Origin: Pachyseris speciosa
Lineage: Eukaryota > Cnidaria > Anthozoa > Scleractinia > Pachyseridae
Length of the DNA: 64,000 bases
NCBI GenBank assembly: GCA_016490735.1
Contig: JAEMWC010000557.1
Coordinates: 367,501 to 431,500, forward strand
Reading direction: 5' to 3'
The notes below the pieces were generated by a model that did no database searches, was not told where the DNA came from, and saw only the letters and a list, made by a program, of their open reading frames with translations. Below are positions 11,002 through 21,959 of this stretch, piece after piece. Position numbers and translations under genes: made by a program. The stretch's first letter is position 1. Each line of letters begins with the position of its first letter.

Positions 11002-11012
11002 GTGCTTGGGGA

Positions 11013-11645
11013 ATGGACCTCGATAACAGACTGTACATATATACTGGCGAGAATGGTGAGAAGCACCGAGTACTCATTGAACGTGTCTCCTCGCTCACCC
11101 AGCTTCAAAAAGGAGATCATATCGCCTTCCCACGGTTTAATGAAATTTACCGGCATCACGCGATAGTGGAAGATATCGATACAGAGGGGGATGAAATCAA
11201 CGTTATTGAGTATTCCAATGCCGCTAGAGGATTTTCAGTGGAATGGGCAGAAGTGCAAAGAGGGAAGTACAAATTGGAAAATGAAGACGTGTACTTAATT
11301 AAATATCAGGAATGTTTGGATGCGGATACCGCGGTTTCTAGAGCAACAAGCAGACTGGGAGAAAGAGAATACCATCTCATTGTCAATAACTGTGAGCATT
11401 TTGTCGTGTGGTGTAAGACTGGTATTTCAGCATCTGAACAAGGAGATAAGGCAAGAAAGGTGGTGAAAGGCGTCGGTAATGTAGTTGGGTTTCTCGCTGC
11501 AGGAGTAGCCATTGGTCAAGGACTTATTCGCCGTCGTGTTCCGATTCTTGGTCCTAACGTTTGCCGTAATGGCCGTATTGTAGGAAATGCAGTGGGCAGA
11601 CTTGCGACGCGGTATTTAGGAGTTACTGAGGAAATGGGACCTTAG
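11013..11645 (+). CDS. LRAT-domain protein 1 (NlpC/P60 superfamily)
   Basis: A 210-residue single coding exon. The LRAT domain (about residues 25-135) has GDHIAFPRF at the start of the fold, the catalytic His region YRHHAIVED (His48/49) and the nucleophile in NNCEHFVVWC (Cys127). Members of this family (LRAT, HRASLS/PLAAT) are thiol acyltransferases or phospholipases of membranes; the substrate cannot be told from sequence. The C-terminal third is hydrophobic in part (GFLAAGVAIGQGL) and may anchor it. It lacks about 12 residues between FSVE and EVQRGKYK that are present in LRAT2 and LRAT3. The start is fixed by the conserved acceptor 11 bp upstream and by identical starts in the other copies. 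An AATAAA follows at 11750. Confidence 0.85.
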   Translation: MDLDNRLYIYTGENGEKHRVLIERVSSLTQLQKGDHIAFPRFNEIYRHHAIVEDIDTEGDEINVIEYSNAARGFSVEWAEVQRGKYKLENEDVYLIKYQECLDADTAVSRATSRLGEREYHLIVNNCEHFVVWCKTGISASEQGDKARKVVKGVGNVVGFLAAGVAIGQGLIRRRVPILGPNVCRNGRIVGNAVGRLATRYLGVTEEMGP

Positions 11646-11749
11646 GCGAACTCTGCGAAGGAGGGGAATATCAAAGCGATCATTAACGTTTCTGACATTT
11701 AAACCTGAATTCTAAGGCAATGCCAGCTGTATTGTTCTGTCACTTTTGC

Positions 11750-11755
11750 AATAAA
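11750..11755 (+). promoter_or_regulatory. Polyadenylation signal of LRAT1
   Basis: AATAAA in the context TTTTGCAATAAACGGA, about 105 bp after the stop. The same context with AATAAA occurs after LRAT2 at 21947-21952, and a mutated form (AATAAG) in the orphan 3' flank at about 36750. Confidence 0.6.
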
Positions 11756-13165
11756 CGGATAAAAATGAGAGAATATTCCGAGGATTGAAAATCCAGATTA
11801 ATCCCAAAAATCGTCAGTTTTCTTAATATGTTATAGCATTTTAGGATTAACAGCTTAGCGTGATAAGCGGTGCATGATTTCAAAAGGAAACGTTATGACC
11901 GGACAACGTTTGTCTTGTTTTTGTTATCCTCGCCATCATAAGGAGGTTGTCGTACTAAATTGAAATGTAAAAAGTAAAACGAGTCGGGATATTATGATAC
12001 TGAAGATGACGAGGGGGCCTCCAGAATACCGCGAGGCTTTCCTAAGGGAAGATTCCTCGTGAGATCTGAAAGACAAGCGAGGACAGTATTGGGAGCATGT
12101 GCGTTCAGTTTTTTAAAACTATGATTATATGGACTAACAAGTAGGAATGAATAAAAGAATCATTAACAGTAAAAACAGTGCAATTAGTTGCTCTATTTCT
12201 GCACACTTTTTGTAAAACTGTAGTATCTTACCTCAAAACAGCACTAACGAGGTAAAACTTAGCCACGATGTAGCTTCTACTGCTGGTGATTGTTTTCTTT
12301 GCAATTGCGGAAAAACTAAGTCAAATTCGGTGCCTAGTTACAGACAGGCAGCCCTGTTTCCGGACGATCGTTACGAGATATAAAATACTCCCTTTCTCTT
12401 TGAAATATTGTTTCCAATCATTGCAAAATACATGATCTAAAAGTCAAATACAGAAACATGCCCTTAAAAAACTACATTCTCTTCGAATGTTAAAATGCTT
12501 TCTTTCATTTTAGCGAAGAAGTCATGAGACCGCAAATGCCGGAGTTCGCAAGATTCTCATCAGGGTGAATATTAATAACTCGCCCAGAAGCGCAGTGCTG
12601 AAGTCAAACATTGTTATCCAGTATTTTAACCACCAATTTTGCTTTTACAGTCAAAATGATAAATTAATAGAAAAACACTAGTTTTTCAACAACCATTCCA
12701 TGAATTTCCTTTTAAAAATACCTATAGTTTGCCGGCTATCGTTAGGCGTCCAAAATTAAGTACACCTCACCAAAAATACAATTTAGCTTTTTAGTAGTCT
12801 CTCTTGGAGATACGAAACTGTAAACGGAAAATTCTTATATACTTCACTTATGTCGAAAAAAGATACAATCTTTCGCACATTTTGCGAGAACAGACCGCTT
12901 AATTGAAAAGATATAATTCTTCGCGCGATAAAAATCACATTCAATAAGAAAGAACAAATTTTACTAACCTCGACGAAATCTTCCCGCCTAAACGGAGCGT
13001 ATCTCGGCCACGAAAAGAACAAACGAAAGCAGATTAGTCGATAAGTCTTTGAAACATATCGTTCTGATTTGTTTTTTTTTTTTACAACGAAATACAGAAT
13101 CGTAAAGTCGAAGTGTCCGGAATAGCGGTGAATTGAATATATGCGTATCCCTTTGGAAGAGACGT
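11756..13165. repeat. 3' flank of LRAT1; duplicated part then unique part
   Basis: The segment 11690-12180 is closely matched by 36690-37140, with the shared motif GGATTGAAAATCCAGATTAA in variant form. From 12180 to about 14440 there is no counterpart in the second unit. No gene is seen in 12180-13165, which is AT-rich. Confidence 0.65.
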
Positions 13166-14070
13166 AGCCTGCGTGCAGACGTCACCTATTTCCTTTGTCG
13201 AACGCGGGAAAAGGACGTCTGCGATCGTGTTCCAGTATCCTGTTGTTTTCCCAGGATCTTGGGTAAGAACTGTGATTGGTAGCCAGATAGTGGTCATTGT
13301 TCGAGCGAATTCTGATTGGTTTTTATCCAAAACAGATCTCATAACGTATGCATGCATTATGCCGCCCAAATTTAGCGGGCAGAACATACAGTGTTCACTG
13401 TTTTTCAGCCATCGAAAAGTTGGGCGACAGAAATCTTACGCAAAGCCACAGAGCATTTAATGTTTACGACGAAATTCTTTCTCTTCATTCCACTGTGCAT
13501 CCAAAATCAGCGCGCGGCTAGCTTAAATTTGTAAACAGTATCTCAGGAAACTACAGAAGCGACGAGGAGATTTTCGAAGATTACTGTCACAAATCTTTTA
13601 AAGCAGTAGATCGGCTTCTCCTGAGAAACGAATTCTCTTAGACGAATTCAATTGGTTTCTTCTTCGCTGAACGATCGTGGCTCCCCGCGAACGCTATCTT
13701 CACTGAACACTCATCAAGGTCTTCCCCACGCCGCATTGGACACGCGTAATTCCCAATTCTCCTGTTAGGTCTGCAATCAATTAGCGAGTAGATGAAGAGT
13801 ATGAAAATGAACTAAAGACTGTAGAAAGTCACGGTTCAGTGGCCAAGTAAGACTAAAGTGAACACGCCGACTGAAGAGCTGGAAAGCTTGGCGAAAATGT
13901 TGTGTTGGGTTCATATGGCCAGAAAGCTACAGCGGTGGATAATGTTTCATTATTTATGCGAAATTTAAAACCAAACAGCGGGATACTGGAACACGATTAG
14001 CGACGCTGCTTCGCAGACGTCCCTTTTCCGCGTGCAACAAAGGAAATAGAAGACGTCTGCACGCAGGCTA
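13166..14070. mobile_element. Mutator-type MITE, 905 bp, 10-bp target duplication
   Basis: The ends are AGCCTGCGTGCAGACGTC and its inverse, and similarity of the two ends continues inward for about 80 bp (CTATTTCCTTTGT, GACGTCTGCGA, GTGTTCCAGTATCC). It is flanked by the perfect direct repeat GAAGAGACGT (13156-13165 and 14071-14080). Long TIRs and a 9-11-bp duplication are the signature of Mutator-like elements. There is no transposase, so it is non-autonomous. The same GCAGACGTC end occurs in the palindrome at 33680-33784. Confidence 0.9.
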
Positions 14071-14080
14071 GAAGAGACGT

Positions 14081-14767
14081 CGACCAAACAGATTTTTGGA
14101 CAAATAGTTAATTGAATGAACGGTTACTTTATTTATGTTTTATGTTGTCAAACTGCAAAGGAAGGAAAAGATTATACGTTACAATATTTTACGGATACAA
14201 CTAACTACAAGAATAGCAAAAGGTACAAGAAAATCACTAAAGCTACTTGCAATTCTGGTTGCCTTTTCTTCTAACTTTATAAGGCGAGGCAAGTTTCTAT
14301 TTATCCTTTTACAAAAATATGTGCTATATGCAAAGCACATATCTATGTAACTCGTATCTGTTTATCCTTTCACGAAGTCTCAACGTTACGTCAGAAATAT
14401 GTGCTATATGGAAAGCAAGGGGTGTCCGGGAAATAGGGCAACATACTGTAATTTGTTACATGGGACGAAAAACAATGAGTAGCACGGATATCTTGTCCGG
14501 CCTACTGGAGCTTATTCGACATCACATGGCGGATATCAGATTCCCTTCCAAATATTTCCTATTTGAAGTTAAGCGTGCATGAACTAAGCAATCGTGAACA
14601 TGAATTAAGAAAAATTGATTAAGCGTAGAGCCCCCTTTGCTTCTAAGCTTACAGGGCCTCGGGTATATACGAGAAGAAAAGGTGGGCTTTGAAGACAGAA
14701 AAAGATTCTAGAACTTGTCATGAGTCAACACCCCGCAGGAAGACTGGGAATGCTGACGACCTGAGAA
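14081..14767. repeat. Duplicated flank; empty site for the 37.3-38.2 kb MITEs
   Basis: No gene. The stretch 14445-14765 matches 37140-38295 piecewise. At 14617-14630 it reads GATTAAGCGTAGAGCC, which is the uninterrupted version of the site that carries two MITEs at 37312-38154 in the other unit. A 71-codon and an 87-codon frame in this stretch have no recognisable features. Confidence 0.7.
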
Positions 14768-15368
14768 TTCTTGGCTTGCACGTGACGTCAGAAAAAACTA
14801 AAATCAAAAATTTTGAGGTTTTACCTTCATCAGGTTAAAGACATTTTAAAGATATATCTGCTGGCCTGTTTTCAGCTCGGTAGCATGCTTTGTTTTGAAA
14901 ATAGAGTAGTTTGAATTTAGATCTTTTTACAATGCGTGACATCGTGGTTGCGTCTGAGAAACGTATCACGTACATGAAAATATCGACTTACGTTGTGTTT
15001 TCGAGTTCTGAATGACCAATATGTTAATAGAAGTGTCTATGCGGATGTTTTGAAGTTTAGCAGGGAGAAAAAATCTTTTGCGAGAGCAAAATTGAGCTCC
15101 AGATGTTTCCAATGGATTTCCGGCCGCCATGTTGGGCTTCCTGAGAGGAACACCAGCATGGCGTCTCCATACTAAACACTATACTTTTGATTGGTTCCCT
15201 TTACCGAATAACTCGAGTTCGGAATATCGCACAATCCTGAAACTTTGATACGTTGTTTATTTATTACTCTTCTACACTATCTCAGTTTCTTGACTTAATT
15301 TATTGAAAGATAAGCAATTTTATTTTTTATTTGTGTGATACTTGCGTGACGTGCGTGCAAGCCAAGAA
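14768..15368. mobile_element. Short TIR element (CTTGG family), second copy
   Basis: A 601-bp element ending TTCTTGGCTTGCACGTGACG on the left and GCAAGCCAAGAA on the right. It is an inverse-orientation relative of 2943-3562, sharing the GTAGAAGAGTAATAAATAAA and GCGATATTCCG blocks. It is absent from the equivalent position (about 38300) of the second LRAT unit, so it inserted after the duplication. Confidence 0.75.
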
Positions 15369-15369
15369 A

Positions 15370-15923
15370 AGGCCTTTCCAGAGTTGCGCAGGGAACTGGG
15401 GCGAGTTTCAAATTTCAACCAATTGATAAATTGACACCATCACATAAAAGATAACGTTGAGAATGGCCATTTGACCAACTTTGATGATTTTACATTCGAA
15501 AGAGAACAAGTTATGGATCCATAGAAACGTCTCTAACTTTGAGGCCGCGTCCCCCAAAACCATATAAACTCTCAAAATTTTTTACGATTTGTCTGATATT
15601 CGTGAAAATGGGTAAGCAAAGTGATTTTCACCTTAGTTACTTCCAAATAGTAGGTGCATGATGGAAGTTTACAGTTGTCACAAAACTGAAAAATAAATTA
15701 AGAGTTTATATGGTTTTGGGGGACGCAGCCTCAAAATTAGAGACGTTTGTATGGATTTTGAACTATGTTTTAAAGTCCATAACTTGTTCTCTTTTAAATG
15801 TAAAATCATCAAAGTTGGTCAAATGGCCATTCTCAACGTTATCTTTCATGTGATGGTGTCAATTGATAGATTGGTTGAAATTTGAAACTCGCCCCAGTTT
15901 CATGCTCAACTCCGGAATGGCCT
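15370..15923. mobile_element. 554-bp foldback element
   Basis: The arms, about 180 bp each (15370-15560 and 15715-15923), are inverse copies: GGGGCGAGTTTCAAATTTCA on the left pairs with its complement on the right. The centre is a short unrelated loop. It lies directly against the previous MITE, and both are missing from the paralogous site near 38300. No coding capacity. Confidence 0.8.
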
Positions 15924-17507
15924 ATGGGGTGAAAGCGGAAATGACTTTGCTTTATTTTCACTTTCATTTTCATTCACGGTGCATTCACTACAGAAGATAG
16001 AACGTGGGCGCTGTTCGACTCGCAGTCTTCCCCATTTATCAAGGTAAGGTTTTAGTTAGGATTTAAAACATGCTGATATTGTCCATGGATTTTGATGGGA
16101 AGGATTTTTTTTTAACTTAGTGGTTCAGTTTAAGTTGAATTTCGAGCTACTAGTACATCTGCCAGAATTCACAGATGTAAGGTTTGCGGCGAGTCGTAAA
16201 TAGATGGGTTTCATGGATATTGGCGCCATATTAACTGGCGGGTAAACTCGGCTAAAGACCGACTTTGAACCGCTGTAACGCCGCCAATAACCGTGCAACC
16301 ATCTACTGATCAACTAAACCATTGTCCTCTTTGCTGGCAATGAATATCAAAAGATTTTAGCACATTCAGTATTATAAAAATCAACTAGTTTTTATTCGGC
16401 ATTTGCTTGTTACTACGCAGAGCAATATCAACACAATCCACCAGGGTTACTCTTTGTTGCTTTATGAATACGTTTTAATTTGTTGCATAGGATTACAAAT
16501 ATATGTAGCAGTGGCTGTTTTTGACATTTTCTGTCTTCTTTCGAAGTGTTCACACGTCCTGATAAAGAAGTCTGGTTTACTTTCAGAAAGCCTGTTTACG
16601 TAATGTTTAATAAATGAGCAGGAGTGTTTTATCAAGTTTAAAACACGAGGCGCAGCCGGAGTGTTTTAGGACTTGATAAACCATTGATTGAAAAATTATT
16701 AAACGGCTTAACAAGCTTTACTGTACATCTATCCATTCTTACATTAAAATTTAGATTTTGGGTTATTTTGGCCTTGAAAATCGTGTGCAAAATTTAGCCG
16801 TGTCTTTATCCTTCATGAATTAAAGGTCGAAAACCATGATCATTTCGCAACCTTTAGGTTTAAAAGTCTCTCAAATCTCTCAGGGATCCTTCGTGTAATG
16901 AACGTGGTAGTTATTGTAACACGAATATGATCGGGCAAAGGTGGGTTTTCTCGTCGATAAGCGTGGTCTTAGTTCTGCTTGGATTCCAGACGCGATGGCG
17001 ATGAAAATTACCATAAACCATAGACCTTTTCAAAATACTGCTTGCAGCGGAAGCAGAGCTTCTGCTTTCTCTTTCGTGAGTTCACAAAATCTTACTCAAG
17101 TTCAATTCATTTGTTGGAATTCAATTTTGCTGTCTTGTGTAAAATTAAGAACGCCTCAAAAGATATAAGAATAATACATTGAAATAGTATATTTACTGTT
17201 AACCTTACCTCAATGGGCACCAAACCATTTGCTAAAGGGTAAGTGAACTTTATTTATCTGGTTCACAGTTCGTCATCATGATTTCGGATCAAAAGATGCG
17301 ACAGTTTCGAATTTTATGAAGCATTTTCTTCGTTTGCTTGACTCAAAATGATATTAACTGTTGCAAATTGTCAGTTGCAAATATACGTGGTAAAAAAGGA
17401 TATCGTTACGTCGAGCGCGTGTCTACAAACAGATTGGTCAGGACTCTGCGTGGTACTAAGCCTTGTGTCTGACGGTGTACAAAGACAAATAAGGCATATA
17501 CGTCAAA
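15924..17507. repeat. Duplicated intergenic segment
   Basis: Matches 38310-39300 piecewise (for example the GCGGAAATGACTT, TTTAAGTTGAATTTCGA and ACGAATATGATCGGGCAAA blocks), and 17010-17105 also matches 30505-30600. A small inverted repeat (16625-16682, arms around TTTTATCAAGT and a GCGCAGCCGGAGTG centre) is embedded. No gene visible. Confidence 0.65.
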
Positions 17508-18043
17508 AGTATATTACGAACTGTGTTTCAGAGGCAAAGGACTAAGCAGAGAAGGAGACTGAATTAGTAAATACCAGTTCCACAGGCGCATATTTCACGC
17601 ACCAGCTATTTTCATACCAAGTCATTAAATTTGTGAAGTTAATATAAACAGCTGTCTGTCTTACTGAGCTCTTGTTTCTTGTAATGAGATGGAAATTTCT
17701 ACATGAAGATACGTTAAATTTAACGAGAGACAATTAATCTCAATCGAAGGTAAGGCTATTCTGCGGAACTGCAGAAGTATATTACGAACTGCGTTTCAGA
17801 AGCAAAGGACTAAGCAGAGAAGGAGACTGAATTAGTGAATACCATTTCCACAGGCGCATATTTCACGCACCAGCTATTTTCATACCCAGTCATTAAATTT
17901 GTGAAGTTAACATAAACAGCTGTCTGTCTTTCTGAGCTCTTGTTTCTTGTAATGAGATAGAAATTTCTACATGGAGATACGTTAAATTTAACTAGAGACA
18001 ATTAATCTCAAGCGATGGTAAGGCTAATCTGTGGAACTGCAGA
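17508..18043 (+). repeat. 268-bp tandem duplication
   Basis: Two adjacent units (17508-17775 and 17776-18043) start AGTATATTACGAACTG and differ at only a few positions. Each ends in GGTAAGGCTA..GGAACTGCAGA, which is also the terminal sequence of the 2.6-kb TIR segment that begins in the second unit at 18017. A related sequence is at 29820-29910. Confidence 0.9.
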
Positions 18044-18095
18044 CCGCGGAACCCGCAGAAAACCGGCGGAACCTAAAGAAATGATTAAAGGGGGT

Positions 18096-18131
<36 letters not shown>

Positions 18132-18169
18132 GGAGTGAAACACGAAAATCTGGTTTATCAACGGAGTTG

Positions 18170-18800
18170 GTAGTGTAAATTGACCACCATACATTGATTC
18201 GACAAGCTGACGTTTCGAGCGTTAAGCCCTTCGTCGGAGCGAATCGAGGAATAGGGGTAACGTGAACAACAGGAATAAATTAACTGAATGAAAAGCGCTC
18301 GTTGATACCGTGGGGATTAAGAGTGCCGATTTGAAAGATCAATTTTTGCTGGAGATTTTTACGGCTTTCCGTGGTACCTTGAGGTGGGGAAAGGCCGGAG
18401 ATCGACATGTGTAGTTTCGAATGGCTGGGAAGCCAAAAATGCCGAGCGACTGGTTTGGATGCATCTTAGTCATCTTTCTCAACATCACGTAGATGTTCTC
18501 GGAATCGGTCACCTAGTCGTCTTGCTGTTTCGCCGATGTATAACTTTTTGCATAATGTACAGGTTATGCAATAGATAACATTGGCGGAGGTGCACGTGAA
18601 ACGATCAGTGGTCTTAACAGATCGCTTAGCGCCCGATATTTTGGCAGTGTTTTGAATGAAAGGACAAGTTTTGCATCGCGAGCGCGCGCATTTAAAGGTG
18701 CCAGGTTGCTCAGTTGTTTTGAATGCGCTTCTGACCAGAAAGTTATCTACATTTTTGTCGCGTTTGAATTAAATCAGTGGTGGTTGCGAAAAGATTCTAG
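18170..18800 (-). pseudogene. Penelope-like GIY-YIG remnant
   Basis: The - strand encodes TCPFIQNTAKISG, then ANVIYCITCTLCKKLYIGET and ARRLGDRFREHLRDVEK, the GIY-YIG core with its Cys-x2-Cys pair, followed by a stop (TAA) and a weak continuation. The 3' part translates to a poorly conserved tail. The RT is missing and frames are broken. It lies inside the 18017-20637 TIR segment. Confidence 0.7.
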
Positions 18801-19739
18801 CGGTTTCTGGATAATTCTGCAGTATTTTATTTTTCTATTCACCCTCACATTTCACCCTAATAATAACCCAGTAAAAACCATCATTCTTAATAACTGTAAA
18901 ATACGCTTATTTACTTTTGGTACCTCAAGGGAGGGCGCTTATCCTGGACAGGGCGCTTATTTGTTTTTTGATAAACAACTGAATGTTCAAAACAAAACTT
19001 CAGCAACATTCATTAAAAAAGGAACAATAACAGAAACTGTGACAGTAACAAATATACGGTGAATGTTCAGTCAACACGAGGGAATTTTAATCTATTTCAA
19101 GATCGTTAATAAAGGAGAATTTTGTTTAAAAAAGTTAAAAAAAAAATTTCTATGCCGATAGCTTTGACAGTGTATGTCCCTGCATCCTTCATGGTCAGAA
19201 CAACCACCCGAGCAAAAGCCACAAAATTCGAAGGAGAGATCATTCGCATGACGGAATTACGCACTCACATGGACATAATAGTTGAGAAACTCAGACGAAT
19301 TATACCACTGTTTTTTCAATGCAGCATTACCGTACGTTTGTGAGCAATTAAGGGAAGAGGAGCCTCGGTTGATACGTATCTGTACTCTGACGGCGCTGTA
19401 ATATTATAATATATAAGAATAGGGGCGCTTATTAACAAAAAAGCATTTGAAGGGGGCGCTCATTCGAAAGGGGGCGCTTGTTGGAAGGACACGCTAAATC
19501 GAATCATTACGGTAACTCTTAGGATTAGCGACTTGGCAGCTTAGCAATTCCCGATGCACCTAATACATCAAAGCGAATTGCATTATATTCTGGATTATTC
19601 AATCTTCTACATGAAAGAAGCGCGCAACACATGCTCGTGCTGAATCGCCATGTGTACAATTGGAAGCTGAGCTCATATTTACTAACCTTTCCTCCGTTAG
19701 ATCGATTAAGACCCCCCCCGGGGGGGGAGGGATACTCTC

Positions 19740-20110
19740 TTATATGGGCTATACAGGTATGCGCGGCCCCAAAGGGTATCGTGGTTTTTTTTTTAACCAT
19801 TTTGGACTGCAATAGGGTATCGATTTTGGCCATTTTGGTCTGAAATAGGGCATGGTTTGTGCACTCTAGTCTTGAATTGTGTATGTTGTTTTTAGAAGAA
19901 GCCACTTCTTTATCATAAGGCGATAAGGCCATCAACAAAAGCCATTCTCAAAGTATGTTTACGCCAACTGTGTACGTGAATAAGACCTGAACACACTCTT
20001 CTGGCCTGAAATAGGTCTGAAATAAGGTATCGAGTTGTTGATCAGGTCTATAATAGGGTGGGGAAAAATCGCAGATTCTGGTCTGAAAAAGGGTAAGGGT
20101 TTCAGAAAGC
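19740..20110. repeat. Irregular repeats of CTGAAATAGGGTATC
   Basis: At least six degenerate copies of a short unit (variants of GGTCTGAAATAGGGTATCG) are spread over 370 bp with runs of T, C and G. Overlapping frames on both strands here are repeat artefacts. No gene. Confidence 0.6.
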
Positions 20111-20866
20111 GGGCCGATGAAGCGGGAAGTATCCTCCCCCCGGAGTCCGACCTTTTTCGGCTTAGATCTTGTTGCAAGAAAGGCAAACAAAGGCAACCAT
20201 TCCACGTCAAGTACAGACATTCAGTCAGGTGTTATGTGGGGCCTTAGACTCTTCTTTGAACGCTCATCGTTTATTTCAGTTTTAAGTTTTGCTGATTTTT
20301 TTGCAAGTTGCCGTTAAATCCTAATAAAAAAAAAATCTACACTGCATAGTAACACAGCAAAGAAACTTTTATGGTTACTCGCTCGTCATTTAGCTATTTT
20401 GGCGACAATAGCAGCACGTGGTTCATTGTCAATAACTCCACCGGAAATGAGCAAATCACCAGAAGCTTGACTGGAAACCAGGAATTCAGCGGATTGTCAC
20501 CGTTAACACAATCACTACTAATGATTATCCAAATTAGTAGCAGTTGAGTCGAGTAGTTCTAATAAAAACAATCATTTCTCTAGGTTCCAAAGGTTCCGCG
20601 GGTTCTTCATTCTGCAGTTCTGAAGATTAGTCTTACCCTGATGACATACATTTCAGATTGGTTGGGAGTGGCCAGAAAACAATTTTTGATATGATTTCAT
20701 TTGTTTTTACTTTGTCTGAAATGTGAACCCAATTTTCAAACTTACATTTTGTAGAGTTAACTTAGTTTGATCTGATATTTGTAAGGGACTTTTTAAATTT
20801 GTCTGGCCACGTGGAGATGGGGCGAAACATTGTATACCTCATAATAATTGGGACTTTTTCAACTTA

Positions 20867-20867
20867 G
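20867..20867 (+). other. Predicted splice acceptor before LRAT2
   Basis: TTTTTCAACTTAG|GTCCCTGAGAAATGG matches the acceptor context upstream of LRAT1 and LRAT3. The donor side has diverged, and I cannot place it for this copy. Confidence 0.45.
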
Positions 20868-20878
20868 GTCCCTGAGAA

Positions 20879-21430
20879 ATGGACGTCGATAACGAAGAGT
20901 ATACATACACCGACAAAAAAGGAAAGAAGCACCAAGTTGCCATTGAACGTGTCTCCTCCTTCTACCAACTTCAAAAGGGAGATCAAATCGCCCTTAAACG
21001 GCATAATGGCGCGTACTGGCATCACGCTATTGTGGAAGATATCGATACAGAGAAGGGTGAAATCAAAGTTATTGAGTATTCCAATACCGCTAAAGGATTC
21101 TCGGAGGATAACAGCAGCCTTCCAAAGAATCCAGGAAAAGCAAAGGTGAAAAGGGGGGAGTACAAAGCAGAAAATGACGAGATGTACTTAATAAAGTATA
21201 GAGAAAGTTTCGATGCGGACGACACCATCGCCCGCGCAAGAAGCAGGCTTGGTGAAAGAAAATACAGCATCTTAACCTTAAACTGTGAGCATTTTGCTGT
21301 AGAGTGTAAGACAGGCAGTTCCTCTTCCGAACAAGCGGAGAAGGCAAAAGAAATCATCACTCATCTTTTAGGTGTTGTAATAGGCGTGGCGGGTATTCGA
21401 GATACTGCCCACAGATATGGAGTAGTGTGA
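20879..21430 (+). CDS. LRAT-domain protein 2
   Basis: 183 residues, single coding exon. The LRAT fold has GDQIALKRHN, the catalytic His segment YWHHAIVED (His48/49) and LNCEHFAVEC with the nucleophile Cys136. It keeps the NSSLPKNPGKAKVKRG insert that LRAT1 lacks. It is the most diverged of the three intact copies: the N-terminal segment is DNEEYTYTDKKGKKHQV and the C-terminal tail after the Cys is different and shorter, with a hydrophobic LLGVVIGVAGI stretch. The start is fixed by the conserved acceptor and the MD(V/L)DN start. An acyltransferase or phospholipase activity is what the family does; no more can be said. A pyrimidine-rich minisatellite follows the stop directly. Confidence 0.85.
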   Translation: MDVDNEEYTYTDKKGKKHQVAIERVSSFYQLQKGDQIALKRHNGAYWHHAIVEDIDTEKGEIKVIEYSNTAKGFSEDNSSLPKNPGKAKVKRGEYKAENDEMYLIKYRESFDADDTIARARSRLGERKYSILTLNCEHFAVECKTGSSSSEQAEKAKEIITHLLGVVIGVAGIRDTAHRYGVV

Positions 21431-21533
21431 CAGACAGGAAAAAGCCCCTCGCTCTTCTCCCGAACTACAACACGTTCCCCCGTTGCCTTCGTCCCCGATC
21501 AATAATTTCTCTCCCACCTCCCTCCCACCCTTT

Positions 21534-21835
21534 AATGACTCCAGCTTCGCGCCCTCCTCTCTCTCGCCTCGCGTCCTTTCCTCTCACGCCTCCCGCGATC
21601 CCCTCTCCAGCTTCCTGCCCTCTAATGACTCCAGCTTCTCACCTCCTCTCTCTCGCCTCCAGTCCTCCTCGATCGCGCCTCTCGCGATCTCCTCTCCAGC
21701 CTGCTGCACTCTAATGACTCCAGCTTCTCACCCACCTCTCTCTCACCTCGCGTCCTCCCCTCTCTCGCCTCCCGCGATCCCCTCTCCAGCCTCCTGCCCT
21801 CTTATGACTCCAGCTTCCCACCCTTCTCTAGCCTC
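21534..21835 (+). repeat. About 90-bp pyrimidine-rich minisatellite
   Basis: About 3.4 copies of an 89-90-bp unit starting AATGACTCCAGCTTC (at 21534, 21623, 21712, 21802), almost free of A and G on this strand. It lies 100 bp after the LRAT2 stop, within its probable 3' untranslated region. Long Pro/Ser/Leu frames through it are artefacts of composition. Confidence 0.85.
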
Positions 21836-21946
21836 TTCTCCTCTCTCAAAGAGGAAGGAGAAAATTAAGGCTACCAGTAATGTTGCTGACATTTCAATTT
21901 GAATTCAAAAGCGACATGAAGTGTAATTGTCTGTCATTATTGTACC

Positions 21947-21952
21947 AATAAA
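21947..21952 (+). promoter_or_regulatory. Polyadenylation signal of LRAT2
   Basis: AATAAA in the context CCAATAAACGGACA, the same context as the LRAT1 signal. The downstream 370 bp also resemble the LRAT1 3' flank. Confidence 0.55.
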
Positions 21953-21959
21953 CGGACAA

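Larger units (their letters stand above)
18017..20637. mobile_element. 2.6-kb segment bounded by about 60-bp inverted repeats
   Basis: The left end (GGTAAGGCTAATCTG, GGAACTGCAGA, GGAACCCGC, GAAATGATT) reappears inverted at the right end (20570-20637) over about 60-70 bp. Inside are a Penelope-like remnant (18170-18800), stretches rich in GGGCGCTTAT (18930-19490) and irregular repeats of CTGAAATAGGGTATC (19740-20100). No transposase is visible. The segment could be a non-autonomous DNA transposon or a TIR pair assembled by insertion of one terminus twice. I see no clear target duplication. Confidence 0.55.

Noticed and set aside
19525..20317. Several overlapping 60-137-codon frames on both strands
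   Set aside because: They cover the CTGAAATAGGG repeats; overlapping frames on both strands without conserved features.
21427..21902. Two Pro/Ser-rich frames just after LRAT2
   Set aside because: They run through the 90-bp minisatellite. The unit varies between 89 and 90 bp, so the frame is not conserved, and there is no link to the LRAT frame.
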